DNA of 64,000 nucleotides. Source: Arachnopeziza araneosa (Eukaryota; Ascomycota; Leotiomycetes; Helotiales; Arachnopezizaceae). Both the position numbers and the translations under genes were made by a program. The notes below the pieces were generated by a model, which was not told where the DNA came from, ran no database searches, and saw only the letters and a list, made by a program, of their open reading frames with translations. This document shows positions 1 to 11,744 of this stretch, piece by piece; position 1 is the stretch's first letter; each line of letters opens with the position of its first letter. The stretch covers positions 1 through 64,000 of the forward strand of contig QYAI01000040.1 in assembly GCA_003988855.1 (NCBI GenBank), written 5' to 3'.

Positions 1-380
1 ATGAACTGTAGGCAAAATTGTGGTGTGGTGGGATGTTGGACGCGACCGCGAACATTTTGGTGATGCACCCAGCTTAGTCAGCTCTAAACTGACACTATAA
101 GTTAACTTAGTGTCAACGTATGGGTTGCCGTCAATGGAGACCCCGCTTACCCAGAATAGTCACGCTAAAACTTTTGGCTCGCTACACAACCACTTCCGAA
201 CTTTTCAATTTCAAGATCAACGAAATCTACAACGCACAACCTCGAACTCGACGTCTCAGTCTCCGCATCAAGTCGCGGTTAAATCGATTGATTCTCTTGT
301 TCACCTACAATAATATCTAAATGTGAGCTTGTCCGGCTGATGGATCCTGAGCAGTTTAATAATTCCTCCCAGCTACCAAA

Positions 381-825
381 ATGAAGCACCTCGCAGCTTA
401 CCTTCTCCTCACCCTCGGTGGTAAATCCTCTCCTTCCGCAAAAGATGTCAAGGCTGTTCTCGAGTCCGTTGGAATTGAAGCCGATGATGAGCGCCTCTCG
501 ACTTTGATTTCTGAGCTAAAGGGCAAGGATATCAACGAGGTATGATTACAAGCAAATTATGAGGGAATTTGGACACTGATAGGCATATAGTTGATTGCCG
601 AGGGTTCTACCAAGTTGGCCTCCGTTCCTTCTGGTGGTGCTGGTGGCGGCGCTCCTGCCGCTGGAGGTGCTGCTACCGGAGGTGCTGCAGCTGCTGAAGA
701 AAAGGAAGAGGAGAAGGAAGAAGGTACGATAAATCTGGGAATTCTAAGCTATGCTCTAGTTGCTAATTCATATTATAGAGAAAGAGGAGTCCGACGAGGA
801 TATGGGTTTTGGTCTTTTCGACTAA
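381..825 (+). CDS. RPP2: 60S acidic ribosomal protein P2
   Basis: Stalk protein of the large ribosomal subunit; P1/P2 dimers recruit elongation factors to the GTPase centre in the cytosol. Three exons (381-539, 591-723, 779-825) give 112 residues, the usual P2 length. Seen directly: the N-terminus begins MKHLAAYLLL, a helical dimerisation domain follows, then a Gly/Ala-rich hinge (about residues 63-90), an acidic Lys/Glu run, and the C-terminal tail SDEDMGFGLFD that is diagnostic of P-proteins. The tail appears only after removal of the second intron; the unspliced frame reads into a different end. The start is the first ATG before the conserved N-terminus. P1 is the alternative, but the N-terminus is of P2 type. 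A second ribosomal gene, RPS15, follows on the same strand about 580 bp downstream. Confidence 0.96.
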
Positions 826-1404
826 ATGGCCAATTTTTGTGCCTAAAGAAATGTCGCTCTCGATCTTTCGATATGAATGGACGAGGCTTATGGAAGGAGC
901 TGTGCGAGCTTGGCTGGTCATTGCGAATCATGGATATGAAAGTGTGGTAAATCCAAGCCTTCTCATGTGAGATGATATCGCAAGTCAGATAGTGCAATCA
1001 AGACGAGCTTTTTCCTACACTATTATCATGATTGTTTGATTTCCTGAAGCATGTATAATCACTCTGTAACCTGAAAACTTTGGTTCCCTAATCTTCACAT
1101 TCAAACTGCAATGAAGAAGGCCAAGAATTACTGGCACGTGACTTACACATTGTGAGATCAATGTTCGCTCGCAACTTCGATGCTGTATATTCCTGTAATT
1201 CCGTCGAGAAACGCTACCCTGTGGATACTGAACTGCTTGTCAATATTGTCCTGAACAAGAATTCCTAACAGTTAGGCTGCTGCATTCTTCATGGGGCTGT
1301 TGCCCTAACCGACGCTAATTACTAAGCGAAGCGAAAATGCCAAACTCCAAACTCAATTTCATAGATCACGACCGCCAACCTAATTTTCTCCAACAACCGC
1401 AATC

Positions 1405-2129
1405 ATGGCTGATGAATACGTGAGTAACAATTGATATTATTTATTACGCTTCTGCCTTCTCGTTCAACATTATGCTAACAATTATCCCCTTCACAGGATG
1501 CCGTTGAGGCCGCTGAAATCAAGAAGGTACGATTTCCTCCTCCTCCCTACCCCACTTCAACACAATTACTTACAGATTGAACAGAAGAGAGCCTTCCGCA
1601 AGTTCTCCTACCGTGGCATCGACCTCGACCAGTACGCCACCCTTATACATACCCACAAGTCTTGAAGAATTCAAAGGGGAGCAAAAGCTAACCCTATATT
1701 CTCTCTCAATAGACTGTTGGACCTCTCCTCCGACCAACTCCGGGATGTCGTTCACGCTCGTGCCCGCCGTCGTTTCAACCGTGGTCTCAAGCGCAAGCCT
1801 ATGGGTTTGATCAAGAAGTTGCGCAAGTCGAAGCAGGAGGCTAAGCCCAATGAGAAGCCCGACCTTGTCAAGACACATCTCCGAAACATGATTGTTGTCC
1901 CTGAGATGATTGGTAGCGTAATTGGTATCTACTCTGGAAAGGAATTCAACCAGGTCGAAATCAAGCCCGAAATGGTTGGACACTACTTGGGAGAATTCTC
2001 GATCTCTTAGTACGTTGAATTGGGAGACCTTGTGAGAATGAATACTAACTCGCGGATAGCCACCCAGTCAAACACGGTAGACCCGGTATTGGTGCTACCC
2101 ACTCCTCGCGTTTCATTCCTCTCAAGTAG
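1405..2129 (+). CDS. RPS15: 40S ribosomal protein S15 (uS19)
   Basis: Small-subunit head protein of the uS19 family, near the decoding centre and needed for 40S export. Five exons (1405-1419, 1497-1526, 1576-1631, 1713-2009, 2060-2129) give 155 residues. Seen: FRKFSYRGIDLDQLLDLS in the N-terminal part, joined across intron 3; the basic segment ARARRRFNRGLKRKP; HLRNMIVVPEMIGSVIGIYS in the S19 core; and the ending HPVKHGRPGIGATHSSRFIP after the last intron. The first two exons are tiny (5 and 10 codons), a pattern common in fungal ribosomal protein genes. Intron positions were set by keeping the S19 frame intact. There is no real alternative identity. Confidence 0.96.
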
Positions 2130-3232
2130 AGCTTTGTTGTACTGGATTCATGGAACTATCGGCGTGGGGGACTAGCAATGGGAATGGCATTTGTGGCTGC
2201 TAGCGAACGAGCTGTGGCAGGAAACAATAAAGTCTTTGCATCCCTCAGTCTCTTGGGCGTTTTCGAGAGCTAAAATGTTCTACTGCTTTATACCAGCTCT
2301 CACGTGATCCAAGACGATAAAAGCATTGATATAGCTAGTGCCAGTCGCTAAAACTCTCGCGATCCAACTAAGCTGTTAAGTTTTCATTCTCTGTCGTATG
2401 AGATTCCGGTAGGATCTGTGATCTGGACTACTAGATTCGAATGCTGGATAGTGGCAGAAAGCCACGAGCCAACTCGAGATGATGTTGTGCTGTCTTGCCA
2501 GCAACTCCCACCTGACTGATTATAATTTTTTCAAAGGCTGATTCCGCTATCCGAAACCTGCAGACAGACCTCTTCTTCTCCAAACTCTGATCTTCACTTC
2601 CGATCTCGCATAGCATGCTGTAGCAAATACTAACCTGTGGTAAGTATGATTGGATAGCGCACAATTCCTGCAAAGGCCTTCTCCACAACTTCCTGTCTAC
2701 TCTGTGGGCTACTATGTTATTGTTAACGTCATTCCAGGATTTTCTCTTTTCCTCCGACATGAACCCCACGACACTCCCCCGCGTTCCAGAACCCGCGGGC
2801 CGATGCAGGATCCAATATTCGTTGCAGGAAGATTTCATCAATTCTTATCTCTCCTCCTCCATGTAAAGTTTTCTTGTGCGACCTGCAGAAAATTTCCATG
2901 CTGCAAGACCCGGTTGGACCCGTCGACGGCCGAGTTCATATCCTAGCTTTTTTCATTGGTCGTACTCAACCTCATGCATGCATGAGATCAACAGACTCGA
3001 ACCTGCAAAAACTCAAGATAAGCTTCTATCATGCCGAGTTGATGGCAAAATCCGCCGATAAGCTTGGGCTATGACAAGAAATGCTACCTGATAGCTTCGT
3101 GCAGTAGAGCTGGATGAACTTAGAGTGATCGCTCTGAGAACTTGTATATAGGGAGGCAACCTCCTCGAACTGTCCATCCACATCAGCACTTCTCGTTCTT
3201 CATCCAATTTTGAGCACAATTTATCCTCCAAC
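2130..3232. other. intergenic region
   Basis: About 1.1 kb between RPS15 and the transporter gene. The open frames here (longest about 136 codons, minus strand) overlap one another and resemble no family I know. A CACGTGA box lies near 2299. The right end holds the transporter promoter. Confidence 0.5.
3144..3150 (+). promoter_or_regulatory. TATA box of the MFS transporter gene
   Basis: GTATATA lies 83 bp upstream of the ATG at 3233. The P450 (31070) and GPI-protein (44160) genes have TATATA-type boxes at the same distance from their ATGs, so all three accessory genes seem to share promoter architecture. This is inferred from sequence and spacing only. Confidence 0.5.
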
Positions 3233-4797
3233 ATGTCTGTTGAAAAGGTAGACTCTGCCAGTAGCCACGACTACAGCAAAGATCAGAAGATTCCCTACCA
3301 AGTGGGCACTGATCCTGAGACGTCCTCTCAAGCTGGCATTGGCGAAACGACCTTTGTCATTGACCACCATGCCGAAAGGGCTCTCTGTCGAAAATTCGAC
3401 TTCAGACTTCTCCCTGTTTTAGCTTTAATGTATCTCTTCAACGCTCTAGATAAAGGCAATCTTGGAAACGCCAAAACAGATGGCTTGGAGAAGAACCTCC
3501 ACTTTAAGAGCAACCAATATAACATTATATTGAGTGTTTTCTACGTCCCATATGTTTTGGGAGCTCCACCTATTGTAAGTCTCCCAGATTCGACTTGATG
3601 AGCACTTGCTAAGCAAAGCAGGCAATGTTGGGCAAGAAGTTTGGTCCAGCACGAGTCCTTCCAATCTTGATGGCCTGCTTTGGCTCCTTCACCCTCCTCA
3701 CCGTCGCAGCCAACAACTTTGCTGGTATGATCGTGCTCCGAATCTGTTTAGGATTTTCAGAGTCTGCCTTCTTCCCACTCGTCATCTACTATCTAACCAC
3801 ATTCTACCGCCGTGGAGAGCTTGCACGACGTCTTGCCATCTTCTACGCCGCCTCTAATATCGCCAATGCTTTCTCCGGCTTACTTGCATTCGGCGTCTTC
3901 AGAATCAAACATACTCGTCTCTACTCCTGGCGCTATCTCTTTCTAATTGAAGGATCCTTGACCTTTCTCTTCGCTATCTTCGCCTTCTGGTACCTGCCCA
4001 AGAACGCCTCGGAAGCCAAATTCCTGAATGAGGATGAGAAAAAGCTCGCCTTCCACCGAGTCCAAACCGATTCCTCCTCCACAGTTAACGAAGCCTTCAA
4101 TCTCCGAGACGCTTTGAAGATCTTCCGCCAACCCACTACCTTCGCCTTCCTCGCAATCGAAATCTGTCTCGGTGTCCCGCTTCAATCCGTCTCCCTCTTT
4201 CTCCCACAGATCGTCGCTCGTCTCGGTTACTCCACCGTGAAAACAAATCTCTACACTGTAGCACCCAACATCTCCGGCGCAATCATGCTCCTTATCCTTG
4301 CATTCAGCTCTGATTACACCCGTCGACGCGGTCCTTTCATCGTTCTAGGATTCCTCTTTACATTCATTGGCATGCTGATCTACGCCACTATCGACGTGCT
4401 CACTGAGAAACACATCGCTTATTTCGCCACCTTCATGATGTGTTGGGGGACGTCGGCTCCATCCGTGCTGCTCTCAACCTGGTATAATAACAACGTACCA
4501 CACGAAGGAAGGCGTGTGGTGCTTACTTCGGTCGGCGTTCCACTCGCTAATCTCATGGGTCTGGTATCCAGCAATATCTTCACGCCAAAGAGCGCTCCAA
4601 AGTATATTCCCGCCCTAGCTACGACGGCTGCCTTTGGTGCGACAGGTGCGCTACTCGCGGGCCTGCTGAGCATCTTCATGATCCTGGATAACAAGAGGAG
4701 AGACAGAAAACTCGGCCGGAAACTGGATATCAGGGAGGTACCTACCGAGATGTTGAGGGATGGACCTAGCGTCCCGGAATTCAGGTGGTTTCTGTAA
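3233..4797 (+). CDS. MFS transporter, allantoate/nicotinate permease (ACS) family
   Basis: Probable plasma-membrane proton symporter for an organic anion or vitamin-like substrate; the exact substrate cannot be read from sequence. Two exons (3233-3574, 3622-4797) give 505 residues, the normal size for the Dal5/Tna1-type anion:cation symporter family with 12 membrane segments. Seen: a hydrophilic N-terminus of about 60 residues, then FDFRLLPVLALMYLFNALDK (TM1 followed by the family's Asp-Lys-Gly-Asn-Leu-Gly-Asn motif), FSESAFFPLVIYYLTTFY, a central loop around residues 255-290, and about six further hydrophobic segments. The 47-bp intron falls in TM2. Its left neighbour is RPS15, and no pathway genes lie beside it. 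Family assignment is firm; substrate is unknown. Confidence 0.88.
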
Positions 4798-5472
4798 AGG
4801 TTACATGTATAGTGCGTATGTATTAATATGGATATCAGACCGTCTAAATACCCCAGGCTAGCTAGCTAGTCTACTCAGGTTTATATACCTATGATCACGA
4901 AATCAAAAGTTGTTATCTCAAGTAAATTGTTCCTACTCAAATGAGCCCAGAACCACGGCATCAACTAGTTTCCATCCCTTCCTTCAACATCAGGTGTTCA
5001 CAAAGCACAGGATTCAAAGTGATAAAGCAAGGAATCAAGTTTGATTACATCCTGACTATAAGTCAGCATCTGAATCCTGATCAAGAACTTACGTGTGGGC
5101 AAGTTCGAAAATCTTTCACGCCAGAGAAAGGAGGGTTCAATCTTTGTAAAGGGGGTAGGAATTGTTCCTCCTCACGGTTACCTTGAGGCAGTAAAGCTAA
5201 CATAAAGCTGATCTAACCTGCAAACGCCTGGTATATTCCACAGTCCACCCATGCAACATGTGTTGCTTGCCAGCAAGCAAAACACTACCTCGCTCCCAGT
5301 TCTAACCCTCCATAAATTAAAGCCGATCGATCACTCCCAAAAGCCCTGATTCGAGACCGAATCGTTTATTCGTTCCTCATATATTCATATCTCGTCCCGT
5401 AGGCATAACCATACTCATCTCTCATATCGCATTTCATAAGCGAGTCCTTTCGTAGCATTCATAATCACCTTC
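4798..5472. other. intergenic region between convergent genes
   Basis: 675 bp between the stop codons of the MFS gene and the orphan minus-strand gene. It holds both 3' untranslated regions. I see no gene or notable repeat. Confidence 0.5.
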
Positions 5473-7860
5473 CTACTCCTCTTCACTCACCCTACCACTC
5501 CCTTCAACCAAAATCACCACATTCAAACACGCTGCATACGCCTCCCGAATCGCACAACCCACACACGTCTTCTCCACGTCCGCAACCAACGCTGCGAGTC
5601 CCCAATGCGCACACCATGCTCTCGCCAGGACCTCATTATCCGGGACGCCATAAGCCTCCACCAGCAAGACTTTCTCATCATCATTCACCTCCTCCTCCTC
5701 TACCTTGCCATTTGAACCCGAACCAAGAGATTTCGAGCTGGCGCCGCCGGCCAGACTACCCTTCACTGAGTTTGCACCGCCCCAATCTCGGATCCGGAGG
5801 ATAGAGTCTGCTGTCGCGAGCTGAAAGGCGTAGTCGAAGAACAAGGGGTGGGGACCGCCTTTGCAAGGACATGCGCTAACGAAACAGACATCGTAGCTTA
5901 GTCTCAAGGGCCAGGATTGTCCGTCAACTGCAAACTGTACACAGGCATCGAAGGTCCCAGGTTTGCTTTTATCGCTTTCGGTTATGGAAGTTGTCGTGAT
6001 GACTGGCTTGAGAGCGAGTTTTTCGATGCGGACAATGTCTAACATGGAATCGGGATCTAGATTAGGTAGTAGTAGAGTGTATTCTGATACAGGATACGAT
6101 TTTGCCGCTGGTCCTAAAGGTAAAGAACGCTCCGTCATAGTCTCGATATCGATTGCTTCGACTCTCTTTCTCGGTTTTCTTTGTCTGATCCTGGCTATTT
6201 GGCTTCGTTCCAGTCCGGAAGCTGGTCTCACCGGCCCAATCCACCCACCAATCTCTTTACATGTTGGAGCAAGGACTTTGCCTACGATGCAAGACGATGA
6301 CCAGTATGTTTGAGATTTGTACTGAAATCCGCAATTTGGATGCATGTGCGTAAGAGCTGCAAGGGCGTTCGTGGAGTTAGCGTCAGAGTCGATGTCGATG
6401 AGAGTGTTTATGGTAAGAAAGGGGGCTGTGGGCCCTGGAAGAATGATGGAAGTAAAGAAGGACATGGCGTCGCTAGAACGATTCTCGATTGGAGAGTTAG
6501 GGTCAGCGTCAGGGGATTTGAGTATCGTTTCCACGGTAGTGAGATTAGGCCATTTTAGTCTGCGGGCGAAGTGTTTGAGACGTCGGACTTGAGAGTTCTT
6601 CTTTCTCAGGTTGAATTTGACTATTTCTGTTAGCTGTGATCCAAGAATAGTAGAGAAATGAGTACGTACTCCTATTCGAATCTCCTCCTTCCCCAACCTT
6701 GTGACTCTCAATACTGACTCCTTCGCGCCATCTCCTTGCCAGTGCCAAATCCCACTTCACTCTCTCCGGCAGAACCTTCAACAGTCTTTCTTTAGCTGCT
6801 TCGCCATGATCTCGACTTTGAATTCTCACATCCAGCTCCATCGCCAGTAACAACTGATGAAAAAACTCCCTGTGCCTCCCGTCCTCCGTATACATTCCAT
6901 TCGCAAAAAACTTCGCCACGACCTGATTCTCCGGCTTGGAGAAATCAATCCACTCATTCCGGCTCAGTACAACAATTAGATCAGCAATCTGCTTCTCCAT
7001 CGGCCGATGCGGCTTAGTGTATTTATCCGGATCTCGAAGGAGAGTCTTGTACAGGCTTTTGTACAGCACATCCTCATTATCATTGATTGCAAGTCCCTTC
7101 TCAAGTTGTATCAACCTCGCAATGATGACGCCCAATCCTACACCTTCTCGCCCTACACTATTCGTCACATCCCTGAGCTGGATCTCTGGGCCTATCTTCG
7201 ACTGAGAACTAGCCCACCAATTTAGCGTCTTTGTTCCAGGCCGTATCCCATAACAAAACGCCATACTAGGTTGCTCAAGCGTCTCCCATGGATACTCAGC
7301 ACCGCCTTCCGTCTCTCCTTGGACCCTAAAACTCGCTGTGGGTAGCAACATATGCCCTCTCATCTCAGGCAGAGTGGACGTAGAGAAGAGATAACAGTAC
7401 CCCTCCCCCGCATGCTCGACGCTGACTTTATACCCTTTGAACACGGGTGCACCCGAGGCAACCAGTTCCATCGCTTTCCCTGAAGTGAGATTGTCTGCCT
7501 TTGTAAAACCTGAGGGCGGCCATATTGTGAGTATTTGCCGGGCGCCTACAGATATCCCTGGGCTTTCAGATTTCGATGCCCTGGCGGGAATGCTCTTGGA
7601 GCGTTTGGGGCGCGTCTGTGTTTGCGACGGCTTGGATCGACGGTCTGGGTCGCTTCGTCGAGATCTACGCTCACGTTCACGTTCACGGTCTTGGTTGCGA
7701 TCGTCATCCTATGAGAGTAAAGATTTGATAAGTAGAAGTAACAAGAGAGTATCGGGAGGGGCGCGAACAGCTTTCTTAGCTCTATCTCTCTCCCTCTCTC
7801 CGTCACCTGCAGCTGCACTCTTTGTTCGAAACAGCCCAAATAGTTTTCTCTTCGTATCAT
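5473..7860 (-). CDS. hypothetical protein, Arg/Glu- and Arg/Ser-rich N-terminus
   Basis: I do not recognise this protein. A three-exon model (7860-7807, 7708-6670, 6620-5473) stays in frame and gives 746 residues; the second intron could end at 6627 instead. The predicted head after exon 1 is very basic: alternating Arg-Glu, then RSRRS and Lys/Ser-rich stretches over about 60 residues, as in some RNA-binding or nuclear proteins. The body has no visible signal peptide or membrane segment. A C-terminal acidic run (VEEEEVNDDEK) precedes a cysteine-containing segment (CVGCAIREAYAACLN). The start is uncertain: the ATG at 7860 works with a gtgacg donor at 7806, but another upstream start is possible. 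It looks like a lineage-specific ascomycete protein. Neither neighbour suggests a function. Confidence 0.6.
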
Positions 7861-8064
7861 TCATTTTTGCTTCCTCTCTATCATCTTTCTCCCTATCGAG
7901 TGTTGTTGAAGATGGAATGTGGAAGGCCGCGCATCAAACGAGGCTGAGTCCTTTTCCGAACAGTGTCTCAGCTGCTTTTGCTGCCTTCGTTCCCTGTAGT
8001 GGTGTGACCTTCCGACGATTGCAGATTCATGATCTTTGATAGTCATCAAAGGGAGAACGAACAA

Positions 8065-8431
8065 CGTTAGTTTTCTGTTGTCGGGTTACAGGTTCCTCGG
8101 TAGTGTAATATTAGAGTCTTGTTAAGTGCATTACCTACGTCAATCTCAGCCTTGCAAGCAACGACAGGTCACTGTAGGCGAGAAAGTATGACATAGAGCG
8201 AGTTGTTAACTTTCGTACGGAGAAGAGTCATAATGACTTCTCCTATGGTTCATTTTACTAACAATTTCTGATAATCTCATACTCCATAATAATCTCCATT
8301 CTCATGATACCACATTCCTCTATTCATTGGCCCCATATAAAGTATACAATCTCCGCCTCCTAACCTTTTCTGCTCAAGGGTATTTACAGTCCAAACTTCC
8401 TACGTAATACTGCACCCAATTTCAATTGCAT
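8065..8431. other. intergenic region
   Basis: 367 bp between the start of the orphan gene and the stop of the VTC gene, both on minus. It should hold the orphan gene's promoter. AT-rich; no gene seen. Confidence 0.4.
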
Positions 8432-10821
8432 TTAGAACAATTCAGTCTTTAACCCATTCAGATTACTTGCGTTTAGAGTAGCAGCCTCGAACCTGGCCCT
8501 TGCAGCACGGAACTACATCTTGTTAGCTTCATTGGTTCGAGTTCGAGTTGACCAGTAACATACCTTGAGCCCAAAATTCAGCACCAAGGCAAGCAAGAAT
8601 GCAAAGCCAACGACTAAAGGCCCAATCCAGTTATCAAAGTCCTTCCCACTCCTCTGTACAATCATCTCACGTCTGACCCTTTGCATGTATAGACCCCACC
8701 AAGCCGCAAATATACTAATAAGGATGTAGACACCACCAAACCACATTGCTATCTTCTTATCATCTGATCTTGTTCCTGCTGCATTAAGACCAACACCAAG
8801 GACGGTCAGTGTGATAGAGATATGCATCCACTTGAAAAAGGTTCTTTCGTTAGCCAGCCAGACCTTTGGCTCAACTTGTAAAGGACCAGAATCTTTGATA
8901 AGTAATGTAGGTTTGGTGACGCCAAGTGGGAGTTCGACATTGCGTTCTCTGCGAGCTTGGGCATATCGGCTAGTAGAAAATGACGGGAAGATGGAGGCCA
9001 TAGTTCCATAACCGCCACGAGAGCTTGACTCGCCATTTTCAGGCTCGGATGGCTTCTTGTTTCCGCTAAAATCAGATCTCCTACCCTCTCTTTCTTCTTC
9101 CTGCATGCGGTCCTGCAGATAGGATTTACTGAGAGGTGAACTAACGGCAGGTTGGAAACTATGTGGTCCTCGCTTTGGTGTAGTCCCAAGGAAACTACCA
9201 AATTTTTGCTCATTCTCTGCTTTATTAGCTTTCCGTTTTTCTTCCTCTTCGAAAGCAGCTTGAGGATCCTTGCGGATGTCGGTTTCGAGATCTGATAACC
9301 AGAAAGGCAGGGCATTAACATAATCCTCAAACAATATGGCAACACCGTGTACAAACTTCGAGAACTTTGGAGTCTTGTGAACAAGATGCGAAGCCATCAA
9401 ATCTGTAACCCATTGTGGGTGTTTCTTACCACCGTCCTCCTTGACTTTAATCTCTAAAAGAGCATACGGAAATCGAGAGACATCGCCTTGACTGAGATTT
9501 GGAAATGGATAGGTCATATCCCCATTATCAACGTCCAATCTATGCCACTCCTCAGGATTTCTGCAAGGTCGGCCTGAGTCGATACTATCTTCTCTTATAA
9601 AAGCGAGACTTGTGTCTATCGATACCCGCACCTTGTCATCCTGTGGTTTCTGGAAAGCAGTCCTGGTATAATTTGCTCTGAGGACGGGCTGAAGTTCCTT
9701 CTCAAGGATAAAATTTTGAATTTCAGCGACTGTCTTTTTAAACTCTTCAATCTTGGCTTCTGGCTGGCCTTGGCGTTCCATCTTGGCAATGCTCTTTTCC
9801 ATCTTGTATTCTCCCTTGATGAATTGCTGGATATATTTCTCCTTGATTGGGAATTTCTTCTCTTCACTTGTCCCATTCTCATGGATAAGCTTCTGCTCTA
9901 TGACCAGATCCGGTTGTGTATTCAGTTGCCCATACCATCGAATCCGTAAAGACGTGGCATTGATTTGATGATCAACCTTTTCATTATACAGAGAAAAGTC
10001 TGGATTATCGAAGTATAGTGAGTTGAGCGTTGGGTCAGCCTGAGCCTCGAGCTGTTTGGAGGATTGTTCGCTATAAACCAGGACTGGGAGTCGTCGAAGG
10101 ATAAACGTCTTAACCTCGAGCAGATTATCAGGATGCACCCAAACTTTCCTCAGTCAGCTCATACGCCGTAGACACATCTATTCAACTTACACTTGAAAGC
10201 GGTATACCTCTCTCCATTAACAATACTGCTCATCTCATCCACACTTTCCACCTCTGTTGGACCATCTCCCTCTTCCAATTGTTGCCTCACAGCATAAAAC
10301 ATAACACTTAGCTTGTTTAACAGCGGCGAGTATCCACTCTCACTGTTAAACGGCCTCTTACTCAAGCTCATCATCAACATGGGCCGAATCTTGTAGCTGC
10401 TCCCCCGCTTCCGATCGTGCTTCTTCACGATCTTCAGAAAGGCTGTATAGTTGATCTCGCTGTACTTCTTCAGTTCCTTCGTCTCATTCATGATCTCGTC
10501 CAGCTCAGCTTCGATCTCCTTGAATCTGCCATTTGTCAATTCACCTTTCTTGGTGCCTTCTTCGGGGGCCAGGTCCTGGAGCTTCTTCGCCGCGGCATTG
10601 GCACGGGATTCGAGGTCTCGGAACGTCGATTCTTGGAAGGCTGCGACCTTTTCCAATTGCACATTGAAGATTTCCTCGCAGAACTTGGACTCGTCATCGG
10701 AGGTCCAGGGCGTCTGCTCCTCGGCGTCTTCCCTGAGCATGCTCTTGAGCTTGGCATAGTCCATGTATTGACCCTTCCATTTTGGATAGATGCTATTGCG
10801 CAAGGTACGACCGAAGCGCAT
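8432..10821 (-). CDS. vacuolar transporter chaperone subunit (SPX-VTC-DUF202), Vtc2/3-like
   Basis: Subunit of the VTC complex that makes and translocates polyphosphate at the vacuole membrane. Three exons (10821-10191, 10143-8564, 8512-8432) give 763 residues. SPX domain at about 1-170, starting MRFGRTLRNSIYPKW and containing YTAFLKIVKKHDR. The polymerase-like domain (about 210-500) has SLRIRWYG, a basic strand VIEQK, FPYALLEIKV and KFSKFVHG. A Ser-rich linker follows, then three membrane segments (about 640-750). The phrase LPFWLSDLETDIRKDP suggests the accessory Vtc2/Vtc3 type, but several residues typical of catalytic Vtc4 are present, so Vtc4 is not excluded. The first in-frame ATG at the SPX start was chosen. 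A short third exon adds a 26-residue basic tail. Two CACGTG boxes upstream fit control by a Pho4/NUC-1 type factor. Confidence 0.9.
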
Positions 10822-11110
10822 CGTGGAAGAGTTCGAGGGAGTCAATTGGGGATGTTTGGCGAGTATTGACTTGCAGGTTAGAGATTTAAGCTGTCAATCT
10901 CTAAGCTTCTGACGGATTTATGAGCTTTGTAGAAAGGCTGAAGAAGTCGATTGAGTCGGGTTCAGCTCAGCCAATCTTCCTCTTCTCGTCCCAAGACAGC
11001 TCGGGAGAAAACAAGAGGGAAGAATGGAAGCCTTTGAGGTGGGGAAGCTAAAATCAAAAAGACTGAAGCTCCCTTCCTTCCACCTTCAAATGCCCCCACC
11101 TAACACAGCC

Positions 11111-11116
11111 CACGTG
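11111..11116 (-). promoter_or_regulatory. CACGTG box (Pho4/NUC-1-like) upstream of VTC
   Basis: Read on the gene's strand this is CACGTGGGC, the high-affinity form known for Pho4-type bHLH factors. It lies 290 bp upstream of the VTC ATG. VTC genes belong to the phosphate regulon in yeast; regulation here is inferred. Confidence 0.5.
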
Positions 11117-11230
11117 AATGGACAAGGAAAAGGCAGGAGCTTGAGAAGCAGACAAAGGAAGTACGCAGGCACGTTGTCCATTCTAGCTTGATCATTGGTC
11201 AATCGCCAGCCCAGGCCTCAGGGATGCGTC

Positions 11231-11236
11231 CACGTG
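11231..11236 (-). promoter_or_regulatory. second CACGTG box upstream of VTC
   Basis: On the gene's strand this reads GTCACGTGGAC, 410 bp upstream of the VTC ATG. The 5' T is less favourable for Pho4 and more like Cbf1, so its reader is uncertain. Confidence 0.4.
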
Positions 11237-11744
11237 ACTGATTACATCAGGGCCTTCCGTTCCATCATCATAACTTACAGAACCTAAGCTTCCCTTATCA
11301 GACAGCCTGAACAGCGATAGTCCAATATTGTGGACAGTCGTTAGGAGGTATCATATGCTAGCTTTCCACCTCATATCAATTCAAGTCAGGCAGAGAAGGA
11401 TTGCTATAAAGTCCATTCAGAAATCAAATAGGTACAGTTTGGGCAATTTTTTATCCTCCATTCCTCCGCTATATACACTCAAAAGAACCTTTCCTCTTTG
11501 CGTCGTCTCTTTCAAACAATGTGCTTCCTTCATATCATGCATGCAAGCGCTAAACGCCAGAACCCATGATTCCAAGCCCGCTACAAAACTGCCAATGCCC
11601 ATCGTTCAAGGAAGCAAGCAAAAGGTAACCATCCCATGGTATCATCATGAATAAGCTTGAATGCTAAATTTATCCTCCCTTCCTCTTTTGCATGCAAAAA
11701 TAAGAGGTTGATTGCCCTTTTCCAATTTCATGAATTTGCTTTGC

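Larger units (their letters stand above)
10822..11744. other. intergenic region VTC-GLT1
   Basis: About 920 bp. The left half is the VTC promoter with two CACGTG boxes. The right part is the 3' untranslated region and terminator zone of GLT1. The overlapping open frames here show no family features. Confidence 0.5.

Noticed and set aside
2431..2841. 136-codon minus-strand open frame between RPS15 and the MFS gene
   Set aside because: No ATG-anchored domain, no family resemblance, overlaps equally long plus-strand frames; looks fortuitous.
7437..8039. 200-codon plus-strand open frame, Ser/Arg-rich
   Set aside because: Mirror of the Arg-rich head of the minus-strand orphan gene; the minus-strand model gives whole-codon exons across two introns.
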